64,000 bases of DNA, taken from assembly GCA_049115955.1 (NCBI GenBank), contig JAGDZJ010000006.1, positions 1-64,000 on the forward strand, written 5' to 3'. Under the pieces are notes generated by a model, which was not told where the DNA came from, made no database searches, and was given only the letters and a program-made list of their open reading frames with translations. The position numbers were made by a program, and so were the translations under genes. Position 1 is the first letter of the stretch; each line of letters begins with the position of its first letter. Shown piece by piece: positions 32,774 through 41,931 of this stretch. Origin of the DNA: Salinispirillum sp049115955. Its GTDB lineage: Bacteria > Pseudomonadota > Gammaproteobacteria > Pseudomonadales > Natronospirillaceae.

Positions 32774-33881
32774 CGAACGTCTAAAAGTCATTGTCGGCAT
32801 GTCCGGCGGTGTTGACTCCTCTGTCAGTGCCCTGCTGCTTATGCAGCAAGGCTATGCAGTGGAAGGCCTGTTCATGAAAAACTGGGAAGAAGACGACAAC
32901 ACCGAATATTGCACGGCTAAAGAAGACTTAGCCGACGCACAAGCGGTGTGCGACAAGCTGGGCATCAAGCTGCACACGGCGAACTTTGCGGCCGAGTACT
33001 GGGATAACGTCTTTGAACACTTCCTTGAAGAGTACAAGGCGGGTCGTACGCCGAACCCAGATATTCTGTGCAACCGCGAAATCAAATTTAAAGTCTTTCT
33101 TGATTACGCCCGTATTCTCGGTGCTGACCTAATTGCTACCGGGCACTATGTGCGGCGCGGCCAAGGCGCAGATGGCGAGGCCATTCTGCTTAAGGGTCTA
33201 GACACTAACAAAGACCAGTCGTACTTCCTGCACCAAGTGGGCGAAGCACAATTGGCGCAAACCCTATTCCCGGTCGGCGAGATGGCCAAACCGGAAGTGC
33301 GTCGGTTGGCTGAAGAGCATGACCTTGTTACGCACAACAAGAAAGACAGTACTGGCATCTGCTTCATCGGTGAGCGTCGGTTCAGTGATTTTCTGAAACA
33401 GTATCTGCCCGCACAGCCTGGTGTTATAGAAACGCCGGACGGTGAAGTGATCGGCGAACACCATGGCCTGATGTATTACACCATCGGACAGCGCCAGGGC
33501 TTGGGTATTGGTGGGTTAAAGAACCACCCGGAAGCGCCGTGGTTTGCCGCCGAAAAAGATTTAACACGCAATGTGCTGGTAGCGGTGCAAGGCATTGACC
33601 ACCCGTTGTTGTTTAAGAACCACATGCGTTTGAGTGAGGTATTCTGGATCAATGGCGGTCCTGAACACACTCAGGCCCCGGATCTTAGCCAGCCATTAAC
33701 CTGTAAGCACCGTTATCGTCAGGATGACCAAGACTGCTTGGTGATCCCCGAAGCCGACGGCAGTTACCGGGTTGAATTCCACCAGCCGCAGCGGGCGATT
33801 ACCCCCGGCCAGTCGGCCGTATTTTATCGTGGCAAACACTGTTTGGGTGGCGGCGTCATTGAAGAGGCATGGAAAGCATAA
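32757..33881 (+). CDS. mnmA: tRNA-specific 2-thiouridylase MnmA
   Basis: A 374-residue enzyme placing sulfur at U34 of tRNA-Lys, -Glu and -Gln. N-terminal PP-loop GMSGGVDSSVSALLL, the first catalytic Cys in RTPNPDILCNREIKF, the second in DSTGICFIGER, then GQRQGLGIGG. The frame opens at 32700 but ATG 32757 with AAGGG upstream gives the standard start. It overlaps nudJ by 17 nt and its TAA overlaps the hflD ATG (TAATG). Confidence 0.97.
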   Translation: MSLSSNERLKVIVGMSGGVDSSVSALLLMQQGYAVEGLFMKNWEEDDNTEYCTAKEDLADAQAVCDKLGIKLHTANFAAEYWDNVFEHFLEEYKAGRTPNPDILCNREIKFKVFLDYARILGADLIATGHYVRRGQGADGEAILLKGLDTNKDQSYFLHQVGEAQLAQTLFPVGEMAKPEVRRLAEEHDLVTHNKKDSTGICFIGERRFSDFLKQYLPAQPGVIETPDGEVIGEHHGLMYYTIGQRQGLGIGGLKNHPEAPWFAAEKDLTRNVLVAVQGIDHPLLFKNHMRLSEVFWINGGPEHTQAPDLSQPLTCKHRYRQDDQDCLVIPEADGSYRVEFHQPQRAITPGQSAVFYRGKHCLGGGVIEEAWKA

Positions 33882-34519
33882 TGGCTGAACACACTATTCA
33901 CGAACAGGCTCTGGCTTTGGGCGGCGTGTTACAAGCCGCCTTGCTGGTTGAGCAAATTGCACGGCGGGGCACGTGTCCGCAGGAAGACGTTGCGACAGCG
34001 GTAAACGGTATCCTGAACACCAATCCCGAGTCGACGTTGGCGGTGTTTGGTAGCGAGTCGAACATTCGTGACGGATTAAAAGCCCTACGTACCCTGCTCT
34101 CGCGTGAACAACCCAGTGTACACAGTGACGTTATTCGTTACACCATGAGCCTGCTGCACTTGGAAGGTAAGATGCAGCGTAAAACGGACATGCTAGCAAC
34201 GCTGGGCAAGCTCATTACCCAAAGCCAGGATCGCTTGGCCTATTTTCAAGAACCGCATCATGATGCGGTGGTTGGCTCGCTGGCACGGGCCTATCAAGAC
34301 ACATTGAGCAAGCTGAATTTCCGTATTCAAGTCACGGGAAACCCCACCTACCTCAACCAACAACGACACGCCGACCAAATACGGATGCTGCTGTTGTTCG
34401 GCGTACGCAGTGCATTGCTCTGGCGGCAATGCGGCGGTCGCCGTTGGCAATTACTGTTGCGGCGGCGCAAATTGCTGCAAGCAACCCAGGAACTATTAAC
34501 CGGACATACCGTCCCTTAG
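33881..34519 (+). CDS. hflD: HflD, lysogenization regulator homologue
   Basis: A 212-residue all-helical HflD. It is coupled to mnmA by TAATG, and GGAAAG 5 nt upstream supports ATG 33881 over the Met four codons earlier. In E. coli HflD binds the phage lambda CII protein at the membrane and affects lysogeny; its native role is unclear. Typical pattern: EQALALGGVLQAALLVEQIA at the start and RSALLWRQCGGRRWQLL near the end. Position mnmA-hflD-purB is conserved. Confidence 0.9.
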   Translation: MAEHTIHEQALALGGVLQAALLVEQIARRGTCPQEDVATAVNGILNTNPESTLAVFGSESNIRDGLKALRTLLSREQPSVHSDVIRYTMSLLHLEGKMQRKTDMLATLGKLITQSQDRLAYFQEPHHDAVVGSLARAYQDTLSKLNFRIQVTGNPTYLNQQRHADQIRMLLLFGVRSALLWRQCGGRRWQLLLRRRKLLQATQELLTGHTVP

Positions 34520-34532
34520 CAGAGAGGCCCAT

Positions 34533-35900
34533 ATGGACTTATCGGCATTGACCGCGATCTCACCGATTGATGGTCGTTACGGCAACAAAACACTCACCTT
34601 GCGTGAACATTTCAGTGAGTTTGGCCTCATAAAATACCGTGTGCTGGTAGAGATTCGCTGGCTTCAGTGCTTAGCAAACCATGCTGGCATCACTGAGCTG
34701 ACGACCTTTTCTGAAGAAGCGAATGCCCTGCTGAACAGCATTGTGGTGAACTTCTCTGTGACGGACGCACAGCGCATCAAAGACATTGAGCGCACCACCA
34801 ACCACGACGTTAAAGCGGTTGAGTATTTCATCAAAGAAAAGATTGCCGACAACGCAGAACTGCAGGCCGTTACCGAGTTTGTGCATTTCGCCTGCACCTC
34901 GGAAGACATCAACAACCTGTCGCACGCTTTGATGCTTAAGCACGGCGTAGAAGACGTCATGCTGCCGATCATGGAACGCATTGTCGCGGAGATCCGCGCC
35001 CTCGCCCATACGCACGCAGCGCAGCCGATGTTGTCGCGCACACACGGCCAGACGGCTTCGCCGACGACCTTAGGCAAAGAAATGGCGAACGTGGTGCACC
35101 GCTTGGAGCGTCAAATTGCGCAGATCAAACGCACCGAGTTTCTGGGTAAGATCAACGGTGCAGTAGGCAACTACAATGCACACTTGGCGACCTACCCGGA
35201 GGTTGACTGGCAAGCCAATGCGGCGACGTTCATTGAAGACTTAGGGCTGACCTTTAACCCCTACACCACGCAGATTGAGCCGCACGACTACATTGCTGAG
35301 TTGTATGACGCCTTTGCACGATTCAATACGATTCTGATCGATTTCGACCGCGACGTTTGGGGCTACATCTCACTGGGTTACTTCAAGCAACGTACGATTG
35401 CCGGTGAAGTCGGCTCAAGTACCATGCCACACAAGGTAAACCCTATCGACTTCGAAAACTCCGAAGGCAACTTAGGTATAGCTAACGCCATTCTGGCGCA
35501 TCTAGGCAGCAAGTTGCCGGTCTCACGCTGGCAGCGCGACCTCACCGATTCGACGGTATTGCGCAACATGGGCGTTGGTTTAGCGCACAGTCTGATTGGC
35601 TACGAATCTACGCTGAAAGGCGTCAGCAAGTTGGAAGTGAACGCTGAGCGCTTGAACCAAGACTTGAACCAAGCTTGGGAAGTGATGGCTGAAGCCGTGC
35701 AGACCGTGATGCGTCGTTACGGCATTGAACAGCCGTATGAAAAGCTGAAGGCGTTCACACGCGGCAAGGCCATCACCCGTGACGGCATGATCGAGTTTAT
35801 TGGTACACTGGACCTACCCGCTGCAGAAAAAGAGCGTTTGTTGGCGATGACGCCGGCGAGTTATATCGGTAACGCGATTGCACAGGCCAAAGCGGTTTAA
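34533..35900 (+). CDS. purB: adenylosuccinate lyase
   Basis: A 455-residue enzyme of the fumarase/aspartase fold that acts twice in purine synthesis: it splits SAICAR and adenylosuccinate, releasing fumarate. The family signature with the catalytic flexible loop is GSSTMPHKVNPIDFENSEG (about residues 292-310); other active-site parts are SRTHGQTASPTTLG and TSEDINNLSH. It lies 13 nt behind hflD, in the same operon. Length normal (E. coli 456). Confidence 0.97.
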   Translation: MDLSALTAISPIDGRYGNKTLTLREHFSEFGLIKYRVLVEIRWLQCLANHAGITELTTFSEEANALLNSIVVNFSVTDAQRIKDIERTTNHDVKAVEYFIKEKIADNAELQAVTEFVHFACTSEDINNLSHALMLKHGVEDVMLPIMERIVAEIRALAHTHAAQPMLSRTHGQTASPTTLGKEMANVVHRLERQIAQIKRTEFLGKINGAVGNYNAHLATYPEVDWQANAATFIEDLGLTFNPYTTQIEPHDYIAELYDAFARFNTILIDFDRDVWGYISLGYFKQRTIAGEVGSSTMPHKVNPIDFENSEGNLGIANAILAHLGSKLPVSRWQRDLTDSTVLRNMGVGLAHSLIGYESTLKGVSKLEVNAERLNQDLNQAWEVMAEAVQTVMRRYGIEQPYEKLKAFTRGKAITRDGMIEFIGTLDLPAAEKERLLAMTPASYIGNAIAQAKAV

Positions 35901-35920
35901 CACCGGGAGAATCGGGCACC

Positions 35921-37081
35921 ATGATGTTATTTGATCAAATGCCGGTGGACGTGTTTTTACGCGACTACTGGCAGAAAAAGCCGTATCTGTTTCGTCAGGC
36001 TTTGCCCGATTTTCGCTCTCCGCTCGCACCCGATGAGCTGGCTGGTTTGGCACTGGAAGAAGAGATTGAAAGCCGCTTGGTGATCGAACACGGTAATACG
36101 CCGTGGGAGTTGCGCCGCGGCCCCTTCACCGAAAAAGACTTCGCTCAACTGCCCGACTCTCACTGGACGCTGCTGGTACAAGCCGTTGATCAGTGGGTTC
36201 CGGAAGTTAAAGTATTACTTGAAGAGTTCCGTAGCCTGCCCAGTTGGCGGTTGGATGACATCATGATCAGCTTCGCCCCGCAAGGTGGCAGCGTCGGCCC
36301 GCATTACGATCAATACGATGTCTTTTTAATCCAAGTAGAAGGTGACCGCCACTGGGACATCGGGCAAATGTGCGACCACAATACGCCTCTGCATCCGGAC
36401 ACCGACTTAAAGATTCTGACCGAATTGGCGCGCAGCGATGGCTGGGATCTCAACCCCGGCGATGTATTGTACTTGCCACCCGGTTTGGCTCACCACGGTG
36501 TGGCGTTGAACAACTGTCTCACCTATTCGGTAGGCTTTCGCGCCCCCGATGCGGTTGAAGCCTTACAAGGTTTGGCGTTGCGTTTGGATTTAGAAGCTGA
36601 CGTCGATGCATTGCGCTATTCGGACGCGGATCTAGCGGCCGACGAGCCGAGCGACCGCATAACCCCTGCTGCCCTCAAAAGACTGCGTACGCTGTTGGCA
36701 ACAGCAGCAGAGCGTGACGATGTGCTGGCCGACTGGCTGGGCGCATATATGACGCAGAACAAGTACGATCTGTTTGATTGGGCTGATGTTTCCGACGAAG
36801 CGGTAGAACTGAGTGATGCAACCCTGATTACCAAGGCTTTGCCGACGCGTATGGCGGTGTTTAACCAACGTCTGTACGTGAACGGCCGAGTGTTTTTGTT
36901 GCAGCAAGATGACCAACCACTAGCGGATACCTTGATCAAGCAGGATCATTGGAGCTGGGGTGAATTGACTGCTCTCGCCAAGAGTGACGAGGCACAAGTT
37001 CTGCTTGATCTGCTGATTCTCAGCGGGAGTTTGGAATTGCCGGAAGAAGAAGCCTTTGCGGCGCCGACCACGCAGCAGTAG
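35921..37081 (+). CDS. roxA: ribosomal protein uL16 arginine 3-hydroxylase RoxA
   Basis: A 386-residue JmjC/cupin 2-oxoglutarate oxygenase (YcfD). The Fe(II) site is His128-x-Asp130 (GPHYDQYDVF) plus a second His in PPGLAHHGVAL; N-terminal FLRDYWQKKPYLFRQA is the family start, and the C-terminal winged-helix part completes it. In E. coli it hydroxylates Arg81 of ribosomal protein L16. It follows purB by 20 nt and likely ends the nudJ-mnmA-hflD-purB-roxA operon. Confidence 0.93.
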   Translation: MMLFDQMPVDVFLRDYWQKKPYLFRQALPDFRSPLAPDELAGLALEEEIESRLVIEHGNTPWELRRGPFTEKDFAQLPDSHWTLLVQAVDQWVPEVKVLLEEFRSLPSWRLDDIMISFAPQGGSVGPHYDQYDVFLIQVEGDRHWDIGQMCDHNTPLHPDTDLKILTELARSDGWDLNPGDVLYLPPGLAHHGVALNNCLTYSVGFRAPDAVEALQGLALRLDLEADVDALRYSDADLAADEPSDRITPAALKRLRTLLATAAERDDVLADWLGAYMTQNKYDLFDWADVSDEAVELSDATLITKALPTRMAVFNQRLYVNGRVFLLQQDDQPLADTLIKQDHWSWGELTALAKSDEAQVLLDLLILSGSLELPEEEAFAAPTTQQ

Positions 37082-37133
37082 CAAAAGCGAGCGTGTCTCG
37101 GCGTGTTTTGACAGAAAATCAGTGGGTTATGGG

Positions 37134-37385
37134 TCAGTGGATGGTGGTATAGAGGGGCTCGATCTCGGTCCATTCTTCAAAGCCGTCCATGCCCTCTTCC
37201 ATTTCCATCAGTTGTTCTACTGCATCCATGCCGGCACCGATCATAGCTTTCGCCACTTCAACGTGATTCGCTTGCAGGCGGTCTTTAGCCTCTTTAGAAA
37301 AAGCAATCTTCAGCATCGGCTCCGTTTCGTCTTCACGAACCAGCGCGATGTCTCCGTCTTCAAGCTCAATAATTTCCCAGTACAT
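37134..37385 (-). CDS. conserved hypothetical protein, acidic
   Basis: An 83-residue acidic protein: YWEIIELEDGDIALVREDETE, then a helical LKIAFSKEAKDRLQANHVEVAKAM and an acidic methionine-rich tail. I think similar short proteins occur in Pseudomonas-type genomes but know no function. Ribosome-binding site AAGAGGAAA. It lies 9 nt downstream of the next gene (37395) on the same strand, forming a three-gene set with the YfaZ-like gene. Confidence 0.7.
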   Translation of the reverse strand: MYWEIIELEDGDIALVREDETEPMLKIAFSKEAKDRLQANHVEVAKAMIGAGMDAVEQLMEMEEGMDGFEEWTEIEPLYTTIH

Positions 37386-37394
37386 GGTTTCCTC

Positions 37395-37859
37395 TTAATA
37401 AGTCTGACTGTGTTCACGGAAAGCATCCGCCCAGTCTTTTAGTCCGTGCAGCGCGTCTATCTGCCAATCGGCTTTTTCGCTGACCACACCGGCAATGACG
37501 GCATTAGACGCCATGCTGCTTTGCGCTGCGTCATCCGACCACAGTGCGCGCCAATTTCCAAGTAACTGGTGCAGCCAGTGATCCGGTTGTTGCCGTGCCT
37601 CTTCGAGAATATTCAATTCGTACATGCTCGCATTGTAGGTACGCAACGCCTGCAGAAAGGTGTCTTCGTCCCAAGGATCCCCTACGACTGTCCCACCGAT
37701 GCGGTAGTTGTGACACAACTCCTGCAAAAGAGACAGGTAGGTTCGATAGAGTTGCCAGGTCAGGGCTTCTTTGAGCAAGGCCACCGCTTCCGTGGGTGCC
37801 GCTTGCTGCATATCGAGCAAACGTTGCGCACGGAAGTGGTGACGATTGAAGTTACGCAC
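37395..37859 (-). CDS. hypothetical helical protein (DUF6586-like?)
   Basis: A 154-residue mostly helical protein (AVALLKEALTWQLYRTYLSLLQELCHNYR at residues 25-55). The pattern recalls a short Pseudomonas family (DUF6586) involved in nothing known; I hold that loosely. It starts 2 nt after the YfaZ-like gene stop and ends 9 nt before the small acidic gene, so all three are likely cotranscribed. Confidence 0.7.
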   Translation of the reverse strand: MRNFNRHHFRAQRLLDMQQAAPTEAVALLKEALTWQLYRTYLSLLQELCHNYRIGGTVVGDPWDEDTFLQALRTYNASMYELNILEEARQQPDHWLHQLLGNWRALWSDDAAQSSMASNAVIAGVVSEKADWQIDALHGLKDWADAFREHSQTY

Positions 37860-37861
37860 GA

Positions 37862-38413
37862 TCAGTAGCGAACCCGGAATCCAATAGTTACTGTGGAGTC
37901 GAGAATACGCTCACGCTCATAGCTCGCCCGACTATCGCTGTAGCCGACAAACAACCGAGCTTGTGGCAATACCAAATACGTCAGACGTGCTTGCACATCA
38001 AAGAAGTCACCTAGGTCACCAAACGCCAATACAGGTGGAGCGTAGTAGGCAGATACCTCTGCGCCGACACCGTTCAACTGCGGCGGGTTGTAACGCACGA
38101 AACCGCCAAGGCCAACTGCGACGCTGGTGTTCTCTTCTGGCACTTTGAATAAAAAGCCTTTACCACCAATACCGCCAATCAATTCCGGACGTTGATTGGT
38201 AGGGTCGATAGCGTGGAAACCGCCTGAAATCAATGAACCTTCGTCCTGACGATACCAACCACCTATGGTGATGTATGCCCCCGTACCAACACGGGCGGCG
38301 CCGTGCTCAGCGCGAATGGATTGATCAGATAATGCGATGTCGACTGAACCACCCGCTAAGGCAGTGCTGGAAAGTGCAATTGCGGCTACCGCCAATGTGA
38401 ATTTCTTAAGCAT
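37862..38413 (-). CDS. YfaZ-family outer-membrane protein
   Basis: A 183-residue exported protein: signal peptide to about residue 20 (SSTALA), then repeated amphipathic beta strands (VGTGAYITIGGWYRQDEG, TSVAVGLGGFVRYNPPQ, FVGYSDSRASYE) ending in an aromatic residue (FRVRY), as outer-membrane barrels do. It matches the YfaZ group in pattern. Function unknown. It heads a three-gene set with two small hypotheticals and follows htpG after a hairpin. Confidence 0.82.
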   Translation of the reverse strand: MLKKFTLAVAAIALSSTALAGGSVDIALSDQSIRAEHGAARVGTGAYITIGGWYRQDEGSLISGGFHAIDPTNQRPELIGGIGGKGFLFKVPEENTSVAVGLGGFVRYNPPQLNGVGAEVSAYYAPPVLAFGDLGDFFDVQARLTYLVLPQARLFVGYSDSRASYERERILDSTVTIGFRVRY

Positions 38414-38496
38414 CCTGTAACGGCTCCTTTATGAATGCCCGCATTCTAACGGTTTCAAACCTTAAATTCATCCATTAAACCGTATAGACCGGGAAC

Positions 38497-38528
38497 AGGA
38501 GCGCCCTACTAGTGGGCAGGGCACTCCT
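38497..38528. terminator. hairpin between htpG and yfaZ-like gene
   Basis: AGGAG-c-GCCCT ... AGGGC-a-CTCCT forms a 10-bp stem with one mismatch and a 10-nt loop. It lies after htpG on the minus strand and could end the htpG transcript; there is no T-run. Confidence 0.5.
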
Positions 38529-38531
38529 ATC

Positions 38532-38598
38532 GTCAGCCTTGCAGCTCATAGGCCTTTTTAGTCAGCCTTGCAGCTCATAGGCCTTTTTAGTCAGCCTT
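38532..38598. repeat. 29-bp tandem repeat after htpG
   Basis: The 29-bp unit beginning GTCAGCCTTGCAGCTCATAG occurs twice without change (38532-38560 and 38561-38589), followed by a partial third copy (GTCAGCCTT). It lies between the htpG stop and the hairpin at 38497. Identical copies mean a recent slip or expansion. Confidence 0.9.
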
Positions 38599-38627
38599 CA
38601 GATTCGCTCTTAAGATCGCTTTTAAAA

Positions 38628-40547
38628 TCAAAGCTCCATAAGCAACTTATTGATGCGCTGCACATAAGCGGCCGGGTCTTTCAAACCGTCGCCACCCGCC
38701 AGTCGCGCTTGCTCATAGATCACCGCGATCAAGTCTTTGGTACGGTCATCGTTGGTTTCATTGTTCAAACGCTGCACCAATGGGTGATCCGGGTTGATCT
38801 CCAGAATGGGCTTGGCGTCTGGCACCTTCTGCCCCGCCGCTTCCATGATCTTACGCATTTGCGCGCCCATGTCGTATTCACCCACCACCAAGCACGCGGG
38901 CGACTCGGTCAAGCGATGCGTGGTACGCACCTCTTTAACGTCGGCTTCCAGTTCTTTGGCGATTTGTGCGGTCAGGCTGGCAAACGTCTTATCGGTTTCT
39001 TCTTGCTTCTGTTTTTCCGCTTCGTCTTCCAGTTCACCGAGGTCAAGCTGGCCTTTGCCGACGTCTTTGAGATGTTTACCGTCGAAGTCACTCAGGTGTC
39101 CCATCAACCACTCGTCGATGCGATCAGACAGCAACAGTACCTCAATGCCTTTCTTACGGAATACTTCGAGGTGTGGGCTACCTGCTGCAGTGTTGTGATT
39201 GTCCGCTGCCACGTAGTAAATTTCTTTCTGGCCTTCTTTCATGCGGCCAATATAGTCCGCCAATGAAACGGTTTGCGCCGCATCGCCCGTGCGCGTAGTA
39301 GCAAAACGCAACAAGCCTGCAATGCGCTCTTTGTTGGCGTGGTCTTCCGCCGGGCCTTCTTTCAACACCTGACCGAATTCATCCCAGAACTGCTGGTATT
39401 CTTCCGGCTTTTTCTTCGCCATTTTATCCAGCATGTCGAGTACGCGCTTGGTCAGCGCAGTTTTCAGTGACTCAACGGTTTTGTTGCTTTGTAAGATTTC
39501 ACGTGACACGTTCAGCGACAGGTCATTGCTGTCGACCACACCTTTGATGAAGCGCAGATACGTTGGCAGGAACTGTTCAGCGTCGTCCATGATGAACACG
39601 CGCTGTACATACAGTTTCAAGCCACGTTGCTGGTCGCGGTTCCACATGTCGAAAGGTGCTTTTGACGGCAAGAACAGCAACGAGGTGTAATCCAGCTTGC
39701 CTTCAACACGGTTGTGCGCCCAGGTCGCTGCGTCCGCGAAGTCGTGCGAGATGTGCTTGTAGAATTCTTGATACTCTTCATCACTGATGTCGGACTTGTT
39801 GCGCGTCCACAAAGCCGTAGCCGAGTTGATCTGTTCAAGCTTAAAGACCGGCTTGTGGCCTTCTTTTTCTTTGCCTTCTTCGTCGTACTTCGCAGCGTTG
39901 TCTTCCACTTCCATCATGACGGGGATAGAAATGTGGTCGCTGTATTTCCGTACCAGGCTCTTCAGGCGCCATTCGTCGAGGAATTCTTCTTCACCTTTCT
40001 TCAGGTGCAAGACGATTTCAGTACCGCGTGATTCACGCTCCACTGCACCCAAGTCAAACTCACCGGCACCTTCGCTGGCCCAGTACACGCCTTTGGCTTT
40101 ATCTTCGCCTGCCTTACGGGTGAACACCTCGACGCGGTCGGCCACGATGAACGCACTGTAGAAGCCCACACCGAACTGGCCGATCAATCGTGCGTCTTTC
40201 TTCTCGTTGCCACTCATGTTTTTCAGGAATTCAGCGGTACCGGATTTGGCGATGGTGCCAAGGTTTGCGACCACTTCATCCTGCGTCATACCGATACCCT
40301 TATCGGTAATGGTCAGCGTCTTCTTCTTTTTGTCGAAGTCGATGCGAATGTTCAGGTCGCCCTCACCTTCGTACAGGGTGTCATCGTTTAAGGCCAAAAA
40401 GGACAGTTTGTCGGACGCATCGGATGCGTTGGATATCAGCTCACGCAGGAAGATTTCCTTGTTGCTGTACAGTGAATGCACCATGAGGTGGAGCAGCTGT
40501 TTTACTTCCGTCTGAAATTCACGTTTTTCAGTAGTAGCCTGGGACAT
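38628..40547 (-). CDS. htpG: chaperone HtpG (Hsp90)
   Basis: A 639-residue bacterial Hsp90. N-terminal GHKL ATPase with YSNKEIFLRELISNASDASDKL, LTITDKGIGMTQDEVV and IGQFGVGFYSAFIVADRV; the middle domain has the catalytic Arg region and the C-terminus dimerises. The frame opens at 40610; I use ATG 40547, which gives the standard start. GGAGG lies 12 nt upstream of it. A consensus sigma32 promoter is 84 nt upstream (40631-40657). Stand-alone gene, divergent from dinB. Confidence 0.96.
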   Translation of the reverse strand: MSQATTEKREFQTEVKQLLHLMVHSLYSNKEIFLRELISNASDASDKLSFLALNDDTLYEGEGDLNIRIDFDKKKKTLTITDKGIGMTQDEVVANLGTIAKSGTAEFLKNMSGNEKKDARLIGQFGVGFYSAFIVADRVEVFTRKAGEDKAKGVYWASEGAGEFDLGAVERESRGTEIVLHLKKGEEEFLDEWRLKSLVRKYSDHISIPVMMEVEDNAAKYDEEGKEKEGHKPVFKLEQINSATALWTRNKSDISDEEYQEFYKHISHDFADAATWAHNRVEGKLDYTSLLFLPSKAPFDMWNRDQQRGLKLYVQRVFIMDDAEQFLPTYLRFIKGVVDSNDLSLNVSREILQSNKTVESLKTALTKRVLDMLDKMAKKKPEEYQQFWDEFGQVLKEGPAEDHANKERIAGLLRFATTRTGDAAQTVSLADYIGRMKEGQKEIYYVAADNHNTAAGSPHLEVFRKKGIEVLLLSDRIDEWLMGHLSDFDGKHLKDVGKGQLDLGELEDEAEKQKQEETDKTFASLTAQIAKELEADVKEVRTTHRLTESPACLVVGEYDMGAQMRKIMEAAGQKVPDAKPILEINPDHPLVQRLNNETNDDRTKDLIAVIYEQARLAGGDGLKDPAAYVQRINKLLMEL

Positions 40548-40630
40548 GGTGTGGTTCATCCTCCATTTAGATTTATGCAATTCAATATCGATGCGGCGTC
40601 TAATCGACAATGGCCGCTATGATTGAGTAA

Positions 40631-40657
40631 ATGGGGTGAGTGAACGCAGTTTTCAAG
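40631..40657 (-). promoter_or_regulatory. sigma32 heat-shock promoter of htpG
   Basis: On the minus strand: CTTGAA (-35, 40657-40652), a 15-nt spacer and CCCCAT (-10, 40636-40631), followed by TT. This is nearly the E. coli sigma32 consensus and points to htpG. Confidence 0.88.
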
Positions 40658-40715
40658 CACTGCAGCGCAATGGTTACGTGTGAAGGTTTACTTGTTGAAT
40701 TTTTTGGCTATTATA

Positions 40716-40731
40716 CTGTATATATGAACAG
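40716..40731. promoter_or_regulatory. LexA (SOS) box of dinB
   Basis: CTGTATATATGAACAG, a CTG-N10-CAG LexA site of consensus type, 17 nt before the dinB GTG. It overlaps the presumed -10 element TATACT (40712-40717), so LexA would block RNA polymerase directly. Confidence 0.9.
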
Positions 40732-40748
40732 TATTTAGGCGGTGTGGC

Positions 40749-41837
40749 GTGGACGCAGAGCAGTCGGCCCAACGGTCAAAATCAATACGCAAGATTATCC
40801 ATATTGATATGGACTGCTTTTTTGCGGCGGTTGAAATGCGCGACCACCCGGAGTTGCGTACCCTACCCATCGCTATTGCGGGTTCTGTGCATCGCGGAGT
40901 AGTAGCGACCTGTAACTATCCGGCACGGCAATACGGCGTACGGTCTGCTATGGCAACCGCACATGCCCTCAAACTGTGTCCGCAACTGGTGTTGGTACCC
41001 GGCAATATGGAAAAGTACCGGCAAGCCAGCCAGAAAATACGCTCGATTATGGAGCGTTACGCGACGGACATTGAGCCCTTATCGATGGATGAAGCCTACT
41101 TAGATGTCACAGGCTCCCCACTGTTCGCGGGCAGCGCCACTCGGATTGCGGAGCATTTGCGACACGCTATTTATCAAGAAACTGGCCTGACGGCATCCGC
41201 CGGGGTTGCGCCGAATAAGTTTCTAGCAAAAATAGCCAGTGAGGAGAATAAGCCGGACGGACTTTGCGTAATAGCGCCCAACCAAGTAGATGCCTTTGTA
41301 CGTAACCTACCGCTGAGAAAATTGCCCGGAGTCGGCAAGAAAGGTGCCGAACGCCTTGAGTCACTGGGGTTGTATCTGTGCAGCGATGTACAAGAAGCGC
41401 CACTTGACTTCCTGGTTCGATATTGCGGTTCGATGACAGAGCAGCTGATTAAACGGTCGAAAGGCATAGACACTCGACCTGTGCAAACCAGCCGCGAACG
41501 CAAATCTGTAGGTGTAGAGCGTACCCTGATGGAAGACCTGTCGTCGCAGGAAGGCTGTCTGGCCAAGGCACTGGAACTGTGGCCACGTTTACAGGACCGA
41601 CTGATAAACGCGGGCGCGGAACGCTACGTTAAGTCTATCAGTGTAAAACTCAAGTTTAATGACTTCCTGCTAACCACTGCAGAAAAACGCTGCCAAGACA
41701 TTACCGCCAACGATATACAAGAGCTGGTGGCACAAGGTTGGCAGCGTGGGCTCGGTAAGCCGGTCCGTCTGGTTGGTTTGCAAGCTGGATTGTTGACGCA
41801 GTCTACACGGCAAATGACGCTGCCCTTTGATGCGTGA
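40749..41837 (+). CDS. dinB: DNA polymerase IV
   Basis: A 362-residue Y-family polymerase for translesion synthesis. Catalytic acidic residues in HIDMDCFFAAVEMRD and SMDEAYLD; YPARQYGVRSAMATA is the fingers/palm signature; helix-hairpin-helix LRKLPGVGKKGAERLESLG follows. The last residues (QMTLPF) match a beta-clamp binding motif (QxxLxLF-like). Start GTG at 40749 with only a weak ribosome-binding site. SOS-controlled through the LexA box just upstream. Confidence 0.95.
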   Translation: MDAEQSAQRSKSIRKIIHIDMDCFFAAVEMRDHPELRTLPIAIAGSVHRGVVATCNYPARQYGVRSAMATAHALKLCPQLVLVPGNMEKYRQASQKIRSIMERYATDIEPLSMDEAYLDVTGSPLFAGSATRIAEHLRHAIYQETGLTASAGVAPNKFLAKIASEENKPDGLCVIAPNQVDAFVRNLPLRKLPGVGKKGAERLESLGLYLCSDVQEAPLDFLVRYCGSMTEQLIKRSKGIDTRPVQTSRERKSVGVERTLMEDLSSQEGCLAKALELWPRLQDRLINAGAERYVKSISVKLKFNDFLLTTAEKRCQDITANDIQELVAQGWQRGLGKPVRLVGLQAGLLTQSTRQMTLPFDA

Positions 41838-41931
41838 AGGCTGCTATATCTGCACAAGTGACGTTGTTTTTGATCCACTGCAGTATTTGTCTATACTAAT
41901 AGATTCATACTATGCTCGGCAGTATTCCGTT

